A stretch of 8,003 nt of DNA from Desulfuromonadales bacterium (GTDB lineage: Bacteria; Desulfobacterota; Desulfuromonadia; Desulfuromonadales; BM103): positions 1 to 8,003 of the forward strand of contig DAOWJU010000240.1 in NCBI GenBank assembly GCA_030640215.1, given 5' to 3'. This document shows positions 1 through 7,179 of this stretch, piece after piece; within the stretch, counting starts at the first letter, position 1, and every line of letters begins with the position of its first letter. Both the position numbers and the translations under genes were made by a program. The notes under the pieces were generated by a model. That model searched no databases and had not been told where the DNA came from. It saw only the letters and a list, made by a program, of their open reading frames with translations.

Positions 1-1712
1 AAAACTTCATTGTCACGTCGCATGAAGAGCGCGACTGAGCCAACCGGTCGGAAGAGGTTGGCAATCTCATCCAGTTGCATCTCCTCCATTTCCAGCAAAT
101 CCAGAATTTCATAGGCAAAAGGTACCAGACGACATTTGTCTGAGCGCTGTAAGGGCGTCTCCCACAAGTTCATTTGCAGCAAGGTATCATCCGGCGGTGC
201 CGGCAGCTCTTCGCCAAGTAGAGTTTCTGCATAGTGAAAGTGGTAGCAGAGCAGGTCGAGGAAGACGCTGGTCAGGTGCCCTTGCCCAGTACTCTGGAGC
301 TGATGACAAAGGTAGCCTTGCAGCATGCGATAGACGTCATCTGCTGCCCAGTTGGAAGTAAACAGCAGCTTTTCGTAGTCAATTTCTGGTTGTTGTAGCG
401 CCCATTTAAAAAAGTCTTCGAAGAGTACGCTCGGTTGGATCTGCAAGGACTGCAGGATTGCCGGGAAGAACGCCACGGCGCGGCCGGTGTTGTAAAAGAG
501 ATCGACGGTGGCGGCCAGGCGTCGGCAAAGCTCCATCTCTTCGCTCGTCCAGTTGTTTGATGAAATCAACTCATAGGGCGGCTCCTGTTGCGCTTTGATT
601 CCGTAACGGTCGCGTTGCTGGGCCAGCCTGGTACCCGGGAGAATTGATAATGGGAAGATGTGAACATGATTCGGTGAGAAGCTTAAGACCGTGTCCAGAC
701 TCTCCTTGAAACCGCTGTAGTTGTCCTCCGGCAGGCCGTAAATCAGGTCGAAGCCGTAAACAACCCCTTCAGCTTCCAGGAGATGGACTTTTTCGGCAAG
801 AACGTTCAAGTCCAGTGGACGGTGGATGGTTTTGAGAACCTGTTCGTGAATGGATTGCAGCCCCAACTGTACCGAACAGTTCAACTCTCCCAAGAGGCTG
901 GCAGTATGACGGTCTATAAAGTCGGCCTTGGCTTCCAGATGATAGTGAAGATGAGGTGCCTTCTCAAGGAGCAGCTCCAACAGGACAATACCGCGCTCAG
1001 GAGGGTAGTTAAAGGTTGAATCGAGGATCCATATCTGACTGATGCCGCTCTTGGTGAACAGTTCTAGTTCATCTTCCAGACGTTGTCGATCTATGCAGCG
1101 AACCCCAGCATGTCCACGTGCTTCAAAGCAGTAATCACAGGAAAATGCACAGCCACGAGCGACTTCCCAGAGGACGCCACCTGCTGGCTCAGGTTTGAGC
1201 ATACCGGTGAGCCATGGCGAGGGTGCGTTATTGAGATCGTGCGGACAATGCTCCTCACCTGATAACGGACCACTCTCCAGCATGAGCGTGACTCCCGGCA
1301 AAGGATGATCAGGGAGACCCTCTGCAAAGGCAGAAATCAGCCCGGTAAGGGCAGCCTCGCCTTCACCATGGACCAGCGCCGACCAAGGCGCGGCTGCTGA
1401 CAGGCCGGATGGGTCGCCCGTCGCTTCCGGTCCACCGGCGACCAGATAAAGTTGCGGTCGCTTCTGGCGCAGCTGCTTGGCCAGCTGGATGAGGCGTTGG
1501 CGGTTCCAGACGTAGACCGGAAAAAGAGCGATGTCCGGATCTGCAGCAAGAATTGCGGAAAGAATTTCCTGGTCGGTTTGCTCCGGAAAAGAGTCGACCA
1601 GGGTGCAGGATTGGCGTAGCTCTGGCGGTAGGGCCGCTGCCAGGCAACCAGCCGCAAGTGAAATAGCCTGTGTGGAGCGGCGGACATGGAGAGTACAGAA
1701 GACAATTTTCAT
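1..1712 (-). CDS. B12-binding-type radical SAM protein, DUF4080-like (3' end cut off by window edge)
   Basis: A continuous frame of 570 codons starts at the ATG at 1712-1710 and is still open at base 1. The start is well fixed: it is the first ATG, with an in-frame TGA two codons upstream and a weak GGTGA three bases before it. Residues 1 to about 130 look like a Rossmann-type cobalamin-binding domain, with GGPEA at 93-97 and HGEGEA at 115-120, but no DxHxxG cobalamin-ligand motif. The radical SAM domain follows, with the cluster motif CxxxCxxC at Cys188, Cys192 and Cys195 (GCAFSCDYC), LGLQS at 283-287 and DLIYGLPED at 322-330. The C-terminal part, about 390-570, resembles DUF4080, an uncharacterised domain found on this enzyme class. 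The cluster should cleave S-adenosylmethionine to start radical chemistry; the substrate is unknown. The protein is probably cytosolic. It lies 65 bases downstream of the patatin gene and may share its transcript. Radical SAM membership is certain; the DUF4080 subfamily is from memory of family patterns. Confidence 0.92.
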   Translation of the reverse strand, partial: MKIVFCTLHVRRSTQAISLAAGCLAAALPPELRQSCTLVDSFPEQTDQEILSAILAADPDIALFPVYVWNRQRLIQLAKQLRQKRPQLYLVAGGPEATGDPSGLSAAAPWSALVHGEGEAALTGLISAFAEGLPDHPLPGVTLMLESGPLSGEEHCPHDLNNAPSPWLTGMLKPEPAGGVLWEVARGCAFSCDYCFEARGHAGVRCIDRQRLEDELELFTKSGISQIWILDSTFNYPPERGIVLLELLLEKAPHLHYHLEAKADFIDRHTASLLGELNCSVQLGLQSIHEQVLKTIHRPLDLNVLAEKVHLLEAEGVVYGFDLIYGLPEDNYSGFKESLDTVLSFSPNHVHIFPLSILPGTRLAQQRDRYGIKAQQEPPYELISSNNWTSEEMELCRRLAATVDLFYNTGRAVAFFPAILQSLQIQPSVLFEDFFKWALQQPEIDYEKLLFTSNWAADDVYRMLQGYLCHQLQSTGQGHLTSVFLDLLCYHFHYAETLLGEELPAPPDDTLLQMNLWETPLQRSDKCRLVPFAYEILDLLEMEEMQLDEIANLFRPVGSVALFMRRDNEV

Positions 1713-1777
1713 TGGTCACCGTATTAGATTAACTTTACCGACTCGTTTCACCTTCGTCAACCAACCAAAGCTCTGGA

Positions 1778-2893
1778 TTATTCCGGTGGCGCTTTATCGA
1801 GATGCTTCTCTGTTGTCTGAATACCATGTCTGGCGAAGATACTGGCCAACTCCTGATAGTTGCCCTTCATCTCCGTGAGGGTTAACTGGTAGCCGTACTG
1901 CATAACCTGAGTGCGCGCAGAAATCGACATGGGGCCCTGGAAAAAGAGCAGCGCTTCGTCGTCGCCCGGTTCAAAGAGCAGAATGTCGATATCAGGGTTC
2001 GTCTGCTGATAGTAATTGAGAGCCAGGAGCAGCTTCTCACGGCACTCGATCCGCTTTGTCTGTTCCCAGGTGAAGAGGATGCCAAGTTCGTCAATCTGTG
2101 AACATTTTCCATAGGAGAGCGAGGGCAGACAGGTGATGTCCTGATCATTGCGGAAAGGGACCCGGGGATTGACCAGTACGATAAGACGTGCACCCCTTTC
2201 GATGGCGATATCAATATGCGAGACCCTCCCTGTAGACCCGTCGACATAAGCCTTCTGGCCGATCCGGTAGGGCTGAAAGAAGAAAGGGATGGCGCTGGAA
2301 GCCGTAATCGCCTGACAGATATGCAACTCCTGGTGCTCTGCCGTGCCGAAAACAACCCTTTCTCCGGAGTCAAGATCGTAGGCCGGGATCAACAGTTCAC
2401 GGCCAAGGCGATTAAAATCGTCACAGAGACCTTCGTTGTGAAATGAGTTGCAGAGGTAGGACTGAAGCGGGTCCAGGGAGAAGAGTCCTGCAGGGAATTG
2501 CTCATGGAGAAGGTGTGGCAGATCATTCAGGCTGAATTCCCAGTTGTTTTTACGGTAGTGCTGCATCACCCGGAGCAGGTTGCGTGGCAGGCCACCCAGA
2601 GAAGAGAGCACCGCCCACCAGTCAAAGCGATAAACATCACGACGCCGCCAGTTGAAAACGGTCCGCTCGTTGCGTGCTATGGTTTTGAAGAGTCCGCCTG
2701 CGTCGATGCGGTTGGCTATCAGAGCGGCGATCACAGAGCCTGCGCTGATGCCGATGTATGTATCGAAACGACGGGTAGAGAAGCCTGGGCAGAAGAGACG
2801 GTCGAGCGCGGCCAGGCAACCGATCTCATACGCAGCACCCATGATGCCGCCACCGGCCAGAATCAGAGCTGTTTTGCTGTGTTGGTCGGTCAT
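1778..2893 (-). CDS. Patatin-like phospholipase / acyl hydrolase
   Basis: A 371-residue patatin-family protein, expected to be a lipid acyl hydrolase with a Ser-Asp dyad. Numbered from the chosen start, the oxyanion-hole motif GGGIMG is at 14-19, the nucleophile elbow GISAG at 48-52 (Ser50), and the dyad Asp-Gly at 218-219 in the DGSTG motif. The oxyanion motif usually carries Arg or Lys at its fifth position (GGGxRG); here it is Met18. No clear signal peptide or membrane anchor is visible, so the protein is probably cytosolic or peripheral. Two ATGs compete. The one at 2902 directly abuts the GAGG sequence, while the one at 2893 has GCGAGGA about 8 bases upstream, so the shorter form is preferred; the longer form adds three residues. 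The radical SAM gene follows on the same strand after 65 bases. Substrate and physiological role (membrane lipid turnover, storage lipid, or toxin-like) cannot be told from sequence. Family assignment is firm. Confidence 0.9.
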   Translation of the reverse strand: MTDQHSKTALILAGGGIMGAAYEIGCLAALDRLFCPGFSTRRFDTYIGISAGSVIAALIANRIDAGGLFKTIARNERTVFNWRRRDVYRFDWWAVLSSLGGLPRNLLRVMQHYRKNNWEFSLNDLPHLLHEQFPAGLFSLDPLQSYLCNSFHNEGLCDDFNRLGRELLIPAYDLDSGERVVFGTAEHQELHICQAITASSAIPFFFQPYRIGQKAYVDGSTGRVSHIDIAIERGARLIVLVNPRVPFRNDQDITCLPSLSYGKCSQIDELGILFTWEQTKRIECREKLLLALNYYQQTNPDIDILLFEPGDDEALLFFQGPMSISARTQVMQYGYQLTLTEMKGNYQELASIFARHGIQTTEKHLDKAPPE

Positions 2894-2903
2894 TGTCGAC
2901 ATC

Positions 2904-2910
2904 CTCGCAA
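2904..2910 (-). promoter_or_regulatory. Ribosome-binding site deciding the patatin start
   Basis: On the minus strand the bases read GCGAGGA, placed about 8 bases before the ATG at 2893-2891. The same bases directly touch the upstream ATG at 2902-2900, too close to serve it. This favours the downstream start. Confidence 0.5.
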
Positions 2911-2921
2911 AACGTTATGAC

Positions 2922-2975
2922 ACATCAAGCTACATCGCAGTACATCACACTGGCTAAGCACAGTATGGCTAAGCA
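2922..2975. repeat. Short phased direct repeats upstream of the patatin gene
   Basis: ACATC occurs at 2922, 2932 and 2942, exactly 10 bases apart, so the three copies face the same side of the helix. Directly beyond them TGGCTAAGCA occurs twice, at 2951-2960 and 2966-2975, 15 bases apart. All lie roughly 30-80 bases upstream of the patatin start, where a regulator would act. No protein is assigned to them. The units are short, so chance cannot be excluded. No convincing -35/-10 pair was found for this gene. Confidence 0.4.
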
Positions 2976-3044
2976 AAAATTTCGTCCTACAAGGCACAGT
3001 GGTTTTTCAGGGGTGAAGGCATACATGTGTATGTCGAAGTCTTG

Positions 3045-3085
3045 AAAAAACGCGGCAACGCAGTAGGTCGGAATCTTTTGCGACG
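3045..3085 (-). terminator. Weak candidate intrinsic terminator after the 184-residue hypothetical gene
   Basis: Read on the minus strand just past the stop at 3089, an arm CGTCGCAA (3085-3078) can pair with TTGCCGCG (3058-3051), with one mismatch and one G-U pair. The loop is about 19 bases and six T residues (3050-3045) follow. Position and T-run fit a Rho-independent terminator, but the stem is imperfect and the loop long. Confidence 0.35.
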
Positions 3086-3088
3086 CCA

Positions 3089-3643
3089 TCAACGTTTGGC
3101 GCGCACCTTGATCTTCGGCTTGCCTGCCTCGGTGACAACGACAAAGTCGACCAGTTTGTCACCAAAGCGTTTCTTGATCGCGGCTTCCTGCTTGGCCAGG
3201 AAACTGGCGACCTGATCTCTATTGGGCGGGCGAAGTTGGCAGCTCTGATGTGCGTCGACAAGTTCCTGGTAAAGACTGTCTACAGGATCCGCCGCAGAGC
3301 TGGTCTCGCTGGCTTTCTGTGTAGGTGACTGCGTCTGCGCAAAGCGCTTGATGCGTGAGGTGTGCCGCTCGTACCTGCCTTCATCGATCTGGCGCTGGAT
3401 GCGATCCCAGTAACCGCAGTAGCTGTTGTAACGGCTGGCAATACCCTGCAATCGGTAACGCAGATCGGTCTGAGCAATGTAGAGAGTGTTCATCTTGCGC
3501 ATACGCAAGGTGAATTTTTGGCGCTGTTGCTCGGGCAAGCGCTTTTCCGTGCCGAGAAAATATTGCTCGTGAGCTATCTCAAGCTCTTTCAGGTCTTTCT
3601 CAAGCTGATTCAATAACTCTGTAATTTGTCCCCGACTGCCCAT
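3089..3643 (-). CDS. Conserved hypothetical protein resembling the MXAN_5187 C-terminal domain family
   Basis: A 184-residue soluble protein without signal peptide or membrane segment. Residues 7-26 form a charged amphipathic helix of coiled-coil character, followed by the motif YFLG at 28-31. A conserved-looking aromatic and basic block runs through residues 71-89 (RYNSYCGYWDRIQRQIDEG). A polar Ser/Thr/Gln/Ala-rich linker spans about 102-120. A second module (about 124-184) ends in a predicted beta hairpin, VDFVVVTEAGKPKIKV. This two-part layout matches my memory of the MXAN_5187 C-terminal family of delta-proteobacteria, whose function is unknown. The ATG at 3643 has GGGG about 8 bases upstream and a good sigma-70 promoter close by. 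The gene is divergent from glmU and appears to be transcribed alone. That it is a real gene is likely from the promoter, RBS and structured protein; its role cannot be inferred. Confidence 0.75.
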   Translation of the reverse strand: MGSRGQITELLNQLEKDLKELEIAHEQYFLGTEKRLPEQQRQKFTLRMRKMNTLYIAQTDLRYRLQGIASRYNSYCGYWDRIQRQIDEGRYERHTSRIKRFAQTQSPTQKASETSSAADPVDSLYQELVDAHQSCQLRPPNRDQVASFLAKQEAAIKKRFGDKLVDFVVVTEAGKPKIKVRAKR

Positions 3644-3678
3644 TTTTTCAGCCCCATCCCCAGAAGTAAATATGCCTC

Positions 3679-3707
3679 AATATACTGGAGCATCGGTTGG
3701 ATGGCAA
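3679..3707 (-). promoter_or_regulatory. Sigma-70 promoter for the hypothetical gene at 3089-3643
   Basis: On the minus strand TTGCCA (3707-3702) and TATATT (3684-3679) are separated by exactly 17 bases, and each matches the consensus at 5 of 6 positions. Transcription would start near 3672, giving a leader of about 30 bases before the ATG at 3643. Confidence 0.65.
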
Positions 3708-3767
3708 AGAGAAAGCTGAACGAGTCATGAAACAGATTTCTGGTAAGCTATTTAATACTGTCTCAGC

Positions 3768-3796
3768 TTGACCTTTATGAACCATTTCGAAATAAT
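3768..3796 (+). promoter_or_regulatory. Sigma-70 promoter for glmU (and probably glmS)
   Basis: TTGACC (3768-3773) and AATAAT (3791-3796) are separated by exactly 17 bases, each matching consensus at 5 of 6 positions. Transcription would begin near 3803, about 22 bases before the glmU ATG at 3825. The TTG of the -35 box also opens the glmU frame, so automated callers could mistake it for a start codon. The promoter diverges from the one at 3679-3707. Confidence 0.7.
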
Positions 3797-3810
3797 GACC
3801 TGTTTAAATC

Positions 3811-3820
3811 GAGGAGAGAG
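3811..3820 (+). promoter_or_regulatory. Ribosome-binding site fixing the glmU start
   Basis: The purine-rich GAGGAGAGAG ends four bases before the ATG at 3825; its GGAG core is well placed. It supports translation from the Met of MPRNLAAVVLAAG rather than from the in-frame TTG at 3768 or the ATGs at 3777 and 3795. Confidence 0.75.
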
Positions 3821-3824
3821 AATA

Positions 3825-5213
3825 ATGCCAAGAAATTTAGCAGCGGTGGTCCTGGCAGCAGGTCAGGGCACCCGTATGAAATCTGACTTACCCAAGGTGC
3901 TTCATCCGGTGGCTGGCAAGCCGATGCTGAGCCACGTTGTGCAGGCTGCCAGAGCTCTTGATGCCGCACCGATCGTTCCAGTCATCGGCCACGGCGCCGA
4001 TTTGGTTCGGACTACACTGGAAGGTGAAAAGCTGATCTTTGCCCTGCAGGCAGAGCAGTTAGGCACTGGCCACGCCCTGCAATGCGCCGAAGCTTCGCTT
4101 CAGGACTTTGCGGGGGATCTCCTGTTGCTCTGTGGCGATGTCCCCTTGTTGCGCGACACCACCTTGCGGGCACTCTTGGCTCATCATCGTAAAAGTTCCG
4201 CCGCTGTTTCCATTCTGACTGCGCAGATGGCTGACCCGACCGGCTATGGCCGGATTATTCGTGGCTCGGACGGGGTCGAGAGGATTGTTGAAGAAAAAGA
4301 CGCCTCCAGCGCTGAACGCCAGGTGAGTGAGATCAATACCGGTATCTATATTTTCAGCGCGCCGGAGGCCTTCGACTTTTTACGCCAGCTTGATAACAGC
4401 AACGCCCAGGGTGAATACTATTTGACCGATATTGTCGCTGCTGCTCGTCAAGCCGGGCAGCGGGTTGAGGCTCTGCTGGTTGAAAACGCGGAGGAAGCAA
4501 TGGGAATCAATGACCGGGTACAACTGGCTCAGGCTGGTGAGATCATGCGCCAGAGAATTAACGAGACTCATCAACGTGCCGGTGTCACGCTGATCGATCC
4601 GGCTACGGCGTATATCGATCCAGAGGTAGCCATAGGTGCTGACACCTTGATTCACCCGGGCGTTCACCTGCGCGGCAAGACAACTATTGGCAGCGGCTGT
4701 GAAATAGAGCCGGGGGTGATTGTTACCGACTGCACCATCGGCGATGGCGTGCATCTCAAGCCCGGTTGCGTCATGAGTGAATCGATCATAGGTGATGCCT
4801 GTGCCGTAGGGCCGATGGCGCACTTGCGACCTGGCACGGTCCTGACCGGCCATAACAAGATCGGTAATTTCGTGGAAACCAAGAAAGCTGTATTTGGCGA
4901 AAAGTCGCAGGCCAGTCACCTGACCTATATCGGTGATGCAACTCTCGGCAAGAACGTCAACATCGGCTGCGGCACCATCACCTGCAACTACGATGGCGTC
5001 AACAAGTACCAGACGACCATCGAGGATGATGTTTTCGTTGGCAGCGACACGCAGTTTGTTGCTCCGGTCACCATCGGTCGCGGCAGCCTGATCGGTGCCG
5101 GTTCGACAATTACCAAGGATGTCCCGGCCGATGCCCTGGCGATTACCCGGTCGGAGCAGAAGAATATAGCCGGTTGGGCTGAACGGAATCGGCAGAAGCA
5201 AAAGAAGAAATAA
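3825..5213 (+). CDS. glmU: Bifunctional UDP-N-acetylglucosamine pyrophosphorylase / glucosamine-1-phosphate N-acetyltransferase
   Basis: A 462-residue GlmU, close to the 456 of E. coli. It acetylates glucosamine-1-phosphate with acetyl-CoA, then joins the product to UTP, giving UDP-GlcNAc for the cell envelope; it is cytosolic and the family is trimeric. The N-terminal pyrophosphorylase domain (about 1-230) shows LAAGQGTRM at 10-18 with Arg17, Lys24 in LPKVLHP, EQLGTGHA at 77-84, the metal-binding Asp105 in LCGDVPLL, and GIND at 227-230 (Asn229). A helical arm (about 231-252) links to the C-terminal left-handed beta-helix, visible as hexapeptide repeats from about 266 to 430. There the acetyltransferase signature ASHLTYIGDA carries the likely catalytic His365, followed by NYDGVNK at 388-394. 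The tail is Lys/Gln-rich (QKQKKK). All key residues are present, so the enzyme should be active. The start at 3825 is chosen because the upstream TTG at 3768 is the -35 box. glmS follows after 93 bases, probably in one operon. Confidence 0.98.
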   Translation: MPRNLAAVVLAAGQGTRMKSDLPKVLHPVAGKPMLSHVVQAARALDAAPIVPVIGHGADLVRTTLEGEKLIFALQAEQLGTGHALQCAEASLQDFAGDLLLLCGDVPLLRDTTLRALLAHHRKSSAAVSILTAQMADPTGYGRIIRGSDGVERIVEEKDASSAERQVSEINTGIYIFSAPEAFDFLRQLDNSNAQGEYYLTDIVAAARQAGQRVEALLVENAEEAMGINDRVQLAQAGEIMRQRINETHQRAGVTLIDPATAYIDPEVAIGADTLIHPGVHLRGKTTIGSGCEIEPGVIVTDCTIGDGVHLKPGCVMSESIIGDACAVGPMAHLRPGTVLTGHNKIGNFVETKKAVFGEKSQASHLTYIGDATLGKNVNIGCGTITCNYDGVNKYQTTIEDDVFVGSDTQFVAPVTIGRGSLIGAGSTITKDVPADALAITRSEQKNIAGWAERNRQKQKKK

Positions 5214-5227
5214 ACCAGTAAAATGTG

Positions 5228-5271
5228 AAAAGTAAAAGGTGATTCCGAAACGGTTATCGCTTTTAACTTTT
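5228..5271 (+). other. Imperfect hairpin in the glmU-glmS spacer
   Basis: An A-rich left arm (5228-5247) can fold on a T-rich right arm (5251-5271) around an AAA loop at 5248-5250. Pairs include CCG with CGG, GTGAT with ATCGC (one G-U), AAAA with TTTT, then AAAAGT with the next AACTTTT; there are bulges near 5238, 5244 and 5254. The right arm lies in the heptamer repeats. It could attenuate or process the glmU-glmS transcript, or stabilise its 3' end. It is not a classical GC-rich terminator. Confidence 0.45.
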
Positions 5272-5288
5272 AACTTTTAACTTTTAAC
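5261..5288. repeat. Tandem heptamer repeat, four perfect copies of TTTTAAC
   Basis: Four exact, contiguous copies of TTTTAAC end 18 bases before the glmS ATG. Opposite-strand, degenerate versions of the unit (GTGAAAA, GTAAAAG) lie at 5225-5238, so the array has an inverted partner 20-odd bases away. The copy number could vary by replication slippage without affecting a reading frame. Its proximity to the glmS ribosome-binding site makes an effect on translation or transcript processing possible, but none is shown. Confidence 0.85.
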
Positions 5289-5294
5289 TGATTT

Positions 5295-5299
5295 AGAGG
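5295..5299 (+). promoter_or_regulatory. glmS ribosome-binding site
   Basis: AGAGG sits seven bases before the ATG at 5307, directly after the heptamer array. The leader contains no sequence resembling the glmS ribozyme known from Gram-positive bacteria. Confidence 0.6.
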
Positions 5300-5306
5300 T
5301 TTATAT

Positions 5307-7136
5307 ATGTGTGGCATCGTCGGTTATATCGGCCCCCAGCAAGCAACGCCTATTGTTCTGGATGGACTGCGGAAGCTGGAATACCGTGGTTATGATTCGG
5401 CTGGAATTGCGACTATAGATCAAGGCAAAATCAATATTTGTCGTGCTGAAGGCAAGTTGCTCAACCTGGAAAAGAGCCTGCTTAGCCAGCCTTTGATCGG
5501 GCATCCTGGGATCGGTCATACGCGTTGGGCAACCCACGGCCGCCCATCGGAAATCAATGCCCACCCTCACTACGCCGGTGGTTTTGTGGTGGTGCATAAT
5601 GGCATCATCGAAAATTATCTCGATCTCAAAAGCTCTCTGCGTGATCAGGGCCATGTCTTCAGCTCGGATACTGATACGGAGATTATTGCTCACCTTATCG
5701 AAGAGCATTACAAGGAATGCTGCGACTTTGAGTCTGCAGTACGCAAAGCTCTTGGTGATGTGCGCGGTGCTTATGCTGTGGCGATCCTCTCTGAACGGGA
5801 GCCGGACAAGCTGATCGTCGCCAAACAGGGCTCGCCGCTGGTTGTCGGCCAAGGCCAGGGGGAGTTTTTCGTTGCCTCCGATATTCCGGCCATGCTCGCC
5901 CACACCCGGGAGATGGTTTTTCTCGAAGATGGCGAATTGGTGGTCTTTACCGCAGAAGCCATGGCGATTACTACGCTGGCTGGAACACCGGTCGAAAAAA
6001 CCGTAAAGACCATTACCTGGAGCCCGGTCATGGCCGAGAAAGATGGTTATCGACACTTTATGCTCAAAGAGATTTATGAGCAGCCAAGGGCGATTGCTGA
6101 CACTATTGCCGGGCGAATTCGTGAAGAACATGCCGAAGTCTTTCTGTCTGACCTTGGTCTCGACGATGCTTTCCTCAATGATCTGGAACGGATCTATATC
6201 GTTGCCTGTGGCACCTCCTGGCATGCTGCTCTGGTCGGTAAGTTTCTGTTGGAGAAGCATGCCCGGATCCCGGTCGAGGTCGATATTGCCAGTGAATTCC
6301 GTTACCGCGATCCGTTGGTTACCGATAAAACCCTGACCCTGCTGATCAGCCAGAGTGGTGAGACGGCCGACACGCTGGCGGCCTTGCGTGAAGCGCATGG
6401 CAAAGGCGGCAAGGTTCTCGCCATTTGTAATGTGGTCGAATCTTCCATCGCCCGTGAAAGTGACGGTGTCATCTATACTCACGCCGGGCCGGAAATCGGT
6501 GTCGCCTCCACCAAGGCGTTTACCACTCAGCTGGTGGCTCTCTATCTCTTTACTCTTTATCTCGGTCATTTGCGTGGCAATCTTGATGAGGAAGCCCGCC
6601 GCACTATGCTTGACGCATTGGTCAGTCTGCCGGGTAAGATTGAAGAGTGCCTGAAATTGGACGATGCTATCGAGAATGCCGCCCAGAGTTTAATGCAGGT
6701 CCACGATTTTCTCTATCTCGGTCGCGGCAACCAGTATCCTATTGCCCTGGAAGGGGCGCTCAAGCTCAAGGAAATCTCCTACATCCATGCCGAGGGCTAC
6801 CCCGCTGGTGAAATGAAGCACGGCCCGATTGCTCTGATCGATGAGCAACTGCCGGTGGTGGTGATTGCACCGCACAATGAAACTTTTGAGAAGGTGGCCG
6901 CTAACATGGAAGAGGTTCAGGCCCGTGGCGGGCGTGTGGTGGTAGTGACCGATCAGGCCGAAACCGGGCTTGCCGACAAGGCGGAAATCGTTTTTGTGAC
7001 ACCAAAAATCATTGATGATCTGATGCCGGTTCTGACGACGATACCACTGCAACTATTGTCCTATCATATTGCAGTTCTCAAAGGGACTGATGTTGATCAG
7101 CCTCGGAATCTGGCTAAAAGTGTTACTGTTGAGTAA
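5307..7136 (+). CDS. glmS: Glutamine--fructose-6-phosphate aminotransferase (isomerising)
   Basis: A 609-residue GlmS, the same length as the E. coli enzyme. It converts fructose-6-phosphate and glutamine to glucosamine-6-phosphate, the committed step toward UDP-GlcNAc, in the cytosol. The N-terminal Ntn-type glutaminase domain (about 1-240) starts MCGIVGYIG, leaving Cys2 as nucleophile after Met removal; HTRWATHG is at 71-78, HNGIIEN at 97-103 and SDTDTE at 120-125. Two SIS sugar-isomerase domains follow: CGTSWHA at 301-307, SQSGETADT at 349-357 and STKAFTTQ at 401-408 in the first, and the region from about 460 onward in the second, with [16 protein letters not shown] at 486-501 (Glu489 the likely isomerase acid/base). 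The C-terminus ends [13 protein letters not shown], with Lys604 the residue that forms the Schiff base with the sugar. All catalytic residues are present. It is preceded by glmU after 93 bases. No convincing terminator follows. Confidence 0.99.
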   Translation: MCGIVGYIGPQQATPIVLDGLRKLEYRGYDSAGIATIDQGKINICRAEGKLLNLEKSLLSQPLIGHPGIGHTRWATHGRPSEINAHPHYAGGFVVVHNGIIENYLDLKSSLRDQGHVFSSDTDTEIIAHLIEEHYKECCDFESAVRKALGDVRGAYAVAILSEREPDKLIVAKQGSPLVVGQGQGEFFVASDIPAMLAHTREMVFLEDGELVVFTAEAMAITTLAGTPVEKTVKTITWSPVMAEKDGYRHFMLKEIYEQPRAIADTIAGRIREEHAEVFLSDLGLDDAFLNDLERIYIVACGTSWHAALVGKFLLEKHARIPVEVDIASEFRYRDPLVTDKTLTLLISQSGETADTLAALREAHGKGGKVLAICNVVESSIARESDGVIYTHAGPEIGVASTKAFTTQLVALYLFTLYLGHLRGNLDEEARRTMLDALVSLPGKIEECLKLDDAIENAAQSLMQVHDFLYLGRGNQYPIALEGALKLKEISYIHAEGYPAGEMKHGPIALIDEQLPVVVIAPHNETFEKVAANMEEVQARGGRVVVVTDQAETGLADKAEIVFVTPKIIDDLMPVLTTIPLQLLSYHIAVLKGTDVDQPRNLAKSVTVE

Positions 7137-7165
7137 GTCTCCAGTAACATCTTCGTGGCAGTGAA
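7101..7165 (+). other. Potential attTn7-like region at the glmS 3' end
   Basis: The last codons of glmS (encoding [13 protein letters not shown]) correspond to the region that Tn7 TnsD recognises in other bacteria, where Tn7 inserts about 25 bases past the stop, here near 7161. Presence of the target is implied by glmS itself. No transposon end with a recognisable terminal inverted repeat or target duplication was seen, so use of the site in this genome is only an inference from the accessory-type gene that follows. Confidence 0.3.
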
Positions 7166-7179
7166 GTTGTAGAAAATTC

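Noticed and set aside
783..1019. 78-codon plus-strand frame inside the radical SAM gene
   Set aside because: No start signal or domain; it is antisense to the radical SAM core.
1337..1719. Open frames of about 120 codons overlapping the start of the radical SAM gene, both strands
   Set aside because: Translations are Arg/Ser/Pro-rich and unrecognisable; the radical SAM frame explains the region.
3020..3033. Small palindrome CATACATGTGTATG as an operator
   Set aside because: It lies between the 3' end of one gene and over 100 bases before the next start, is only 6 bases per arm, and has no supporting promoter.
3701..3730. Nine-codon frame starting ATGGCAAAGAG in the glmU upstream region
   Set aside because: It has no ribosome-binding site, overlaps the -35 box of the divergent gene, and lies upstream of the predicted glmU transcript start.
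3768..3824. In-frame 5' extension of glmU from a TTG start
   Set aside because: The TTG is the first half of a near-perfect -35 box; the RBS and the typical GlmU N-terminus point to the ATG at 3825.
4380..5201. Minus-strand open frame opposite glmU (273 codons)
   Set aside because: It is a shadow of the glmU reading frame with low-complexity, domain-free translation.
5214..5306. glmS ribozyme or riboswitch in the glmS leader
   Set aside because: The 93-base spacer is too short and A/T-repetitive, with none of the ribozyme core.
5301..6569. Long minus-strand open frame opposite glmS (422 codons)
   Set aside because: It lies antisense to a clearly functional glmS, has no recognisable domain, and its length follows from the codon pattern of the plus strand.
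7147..7170. Stem ACATCTTC / GAAGTTGT as a glmS terminator
   Set aside because: It has one mismatch, an 8-base loop, and no T-run after it, so it does not meet the pattern of an intrinsic terminator.
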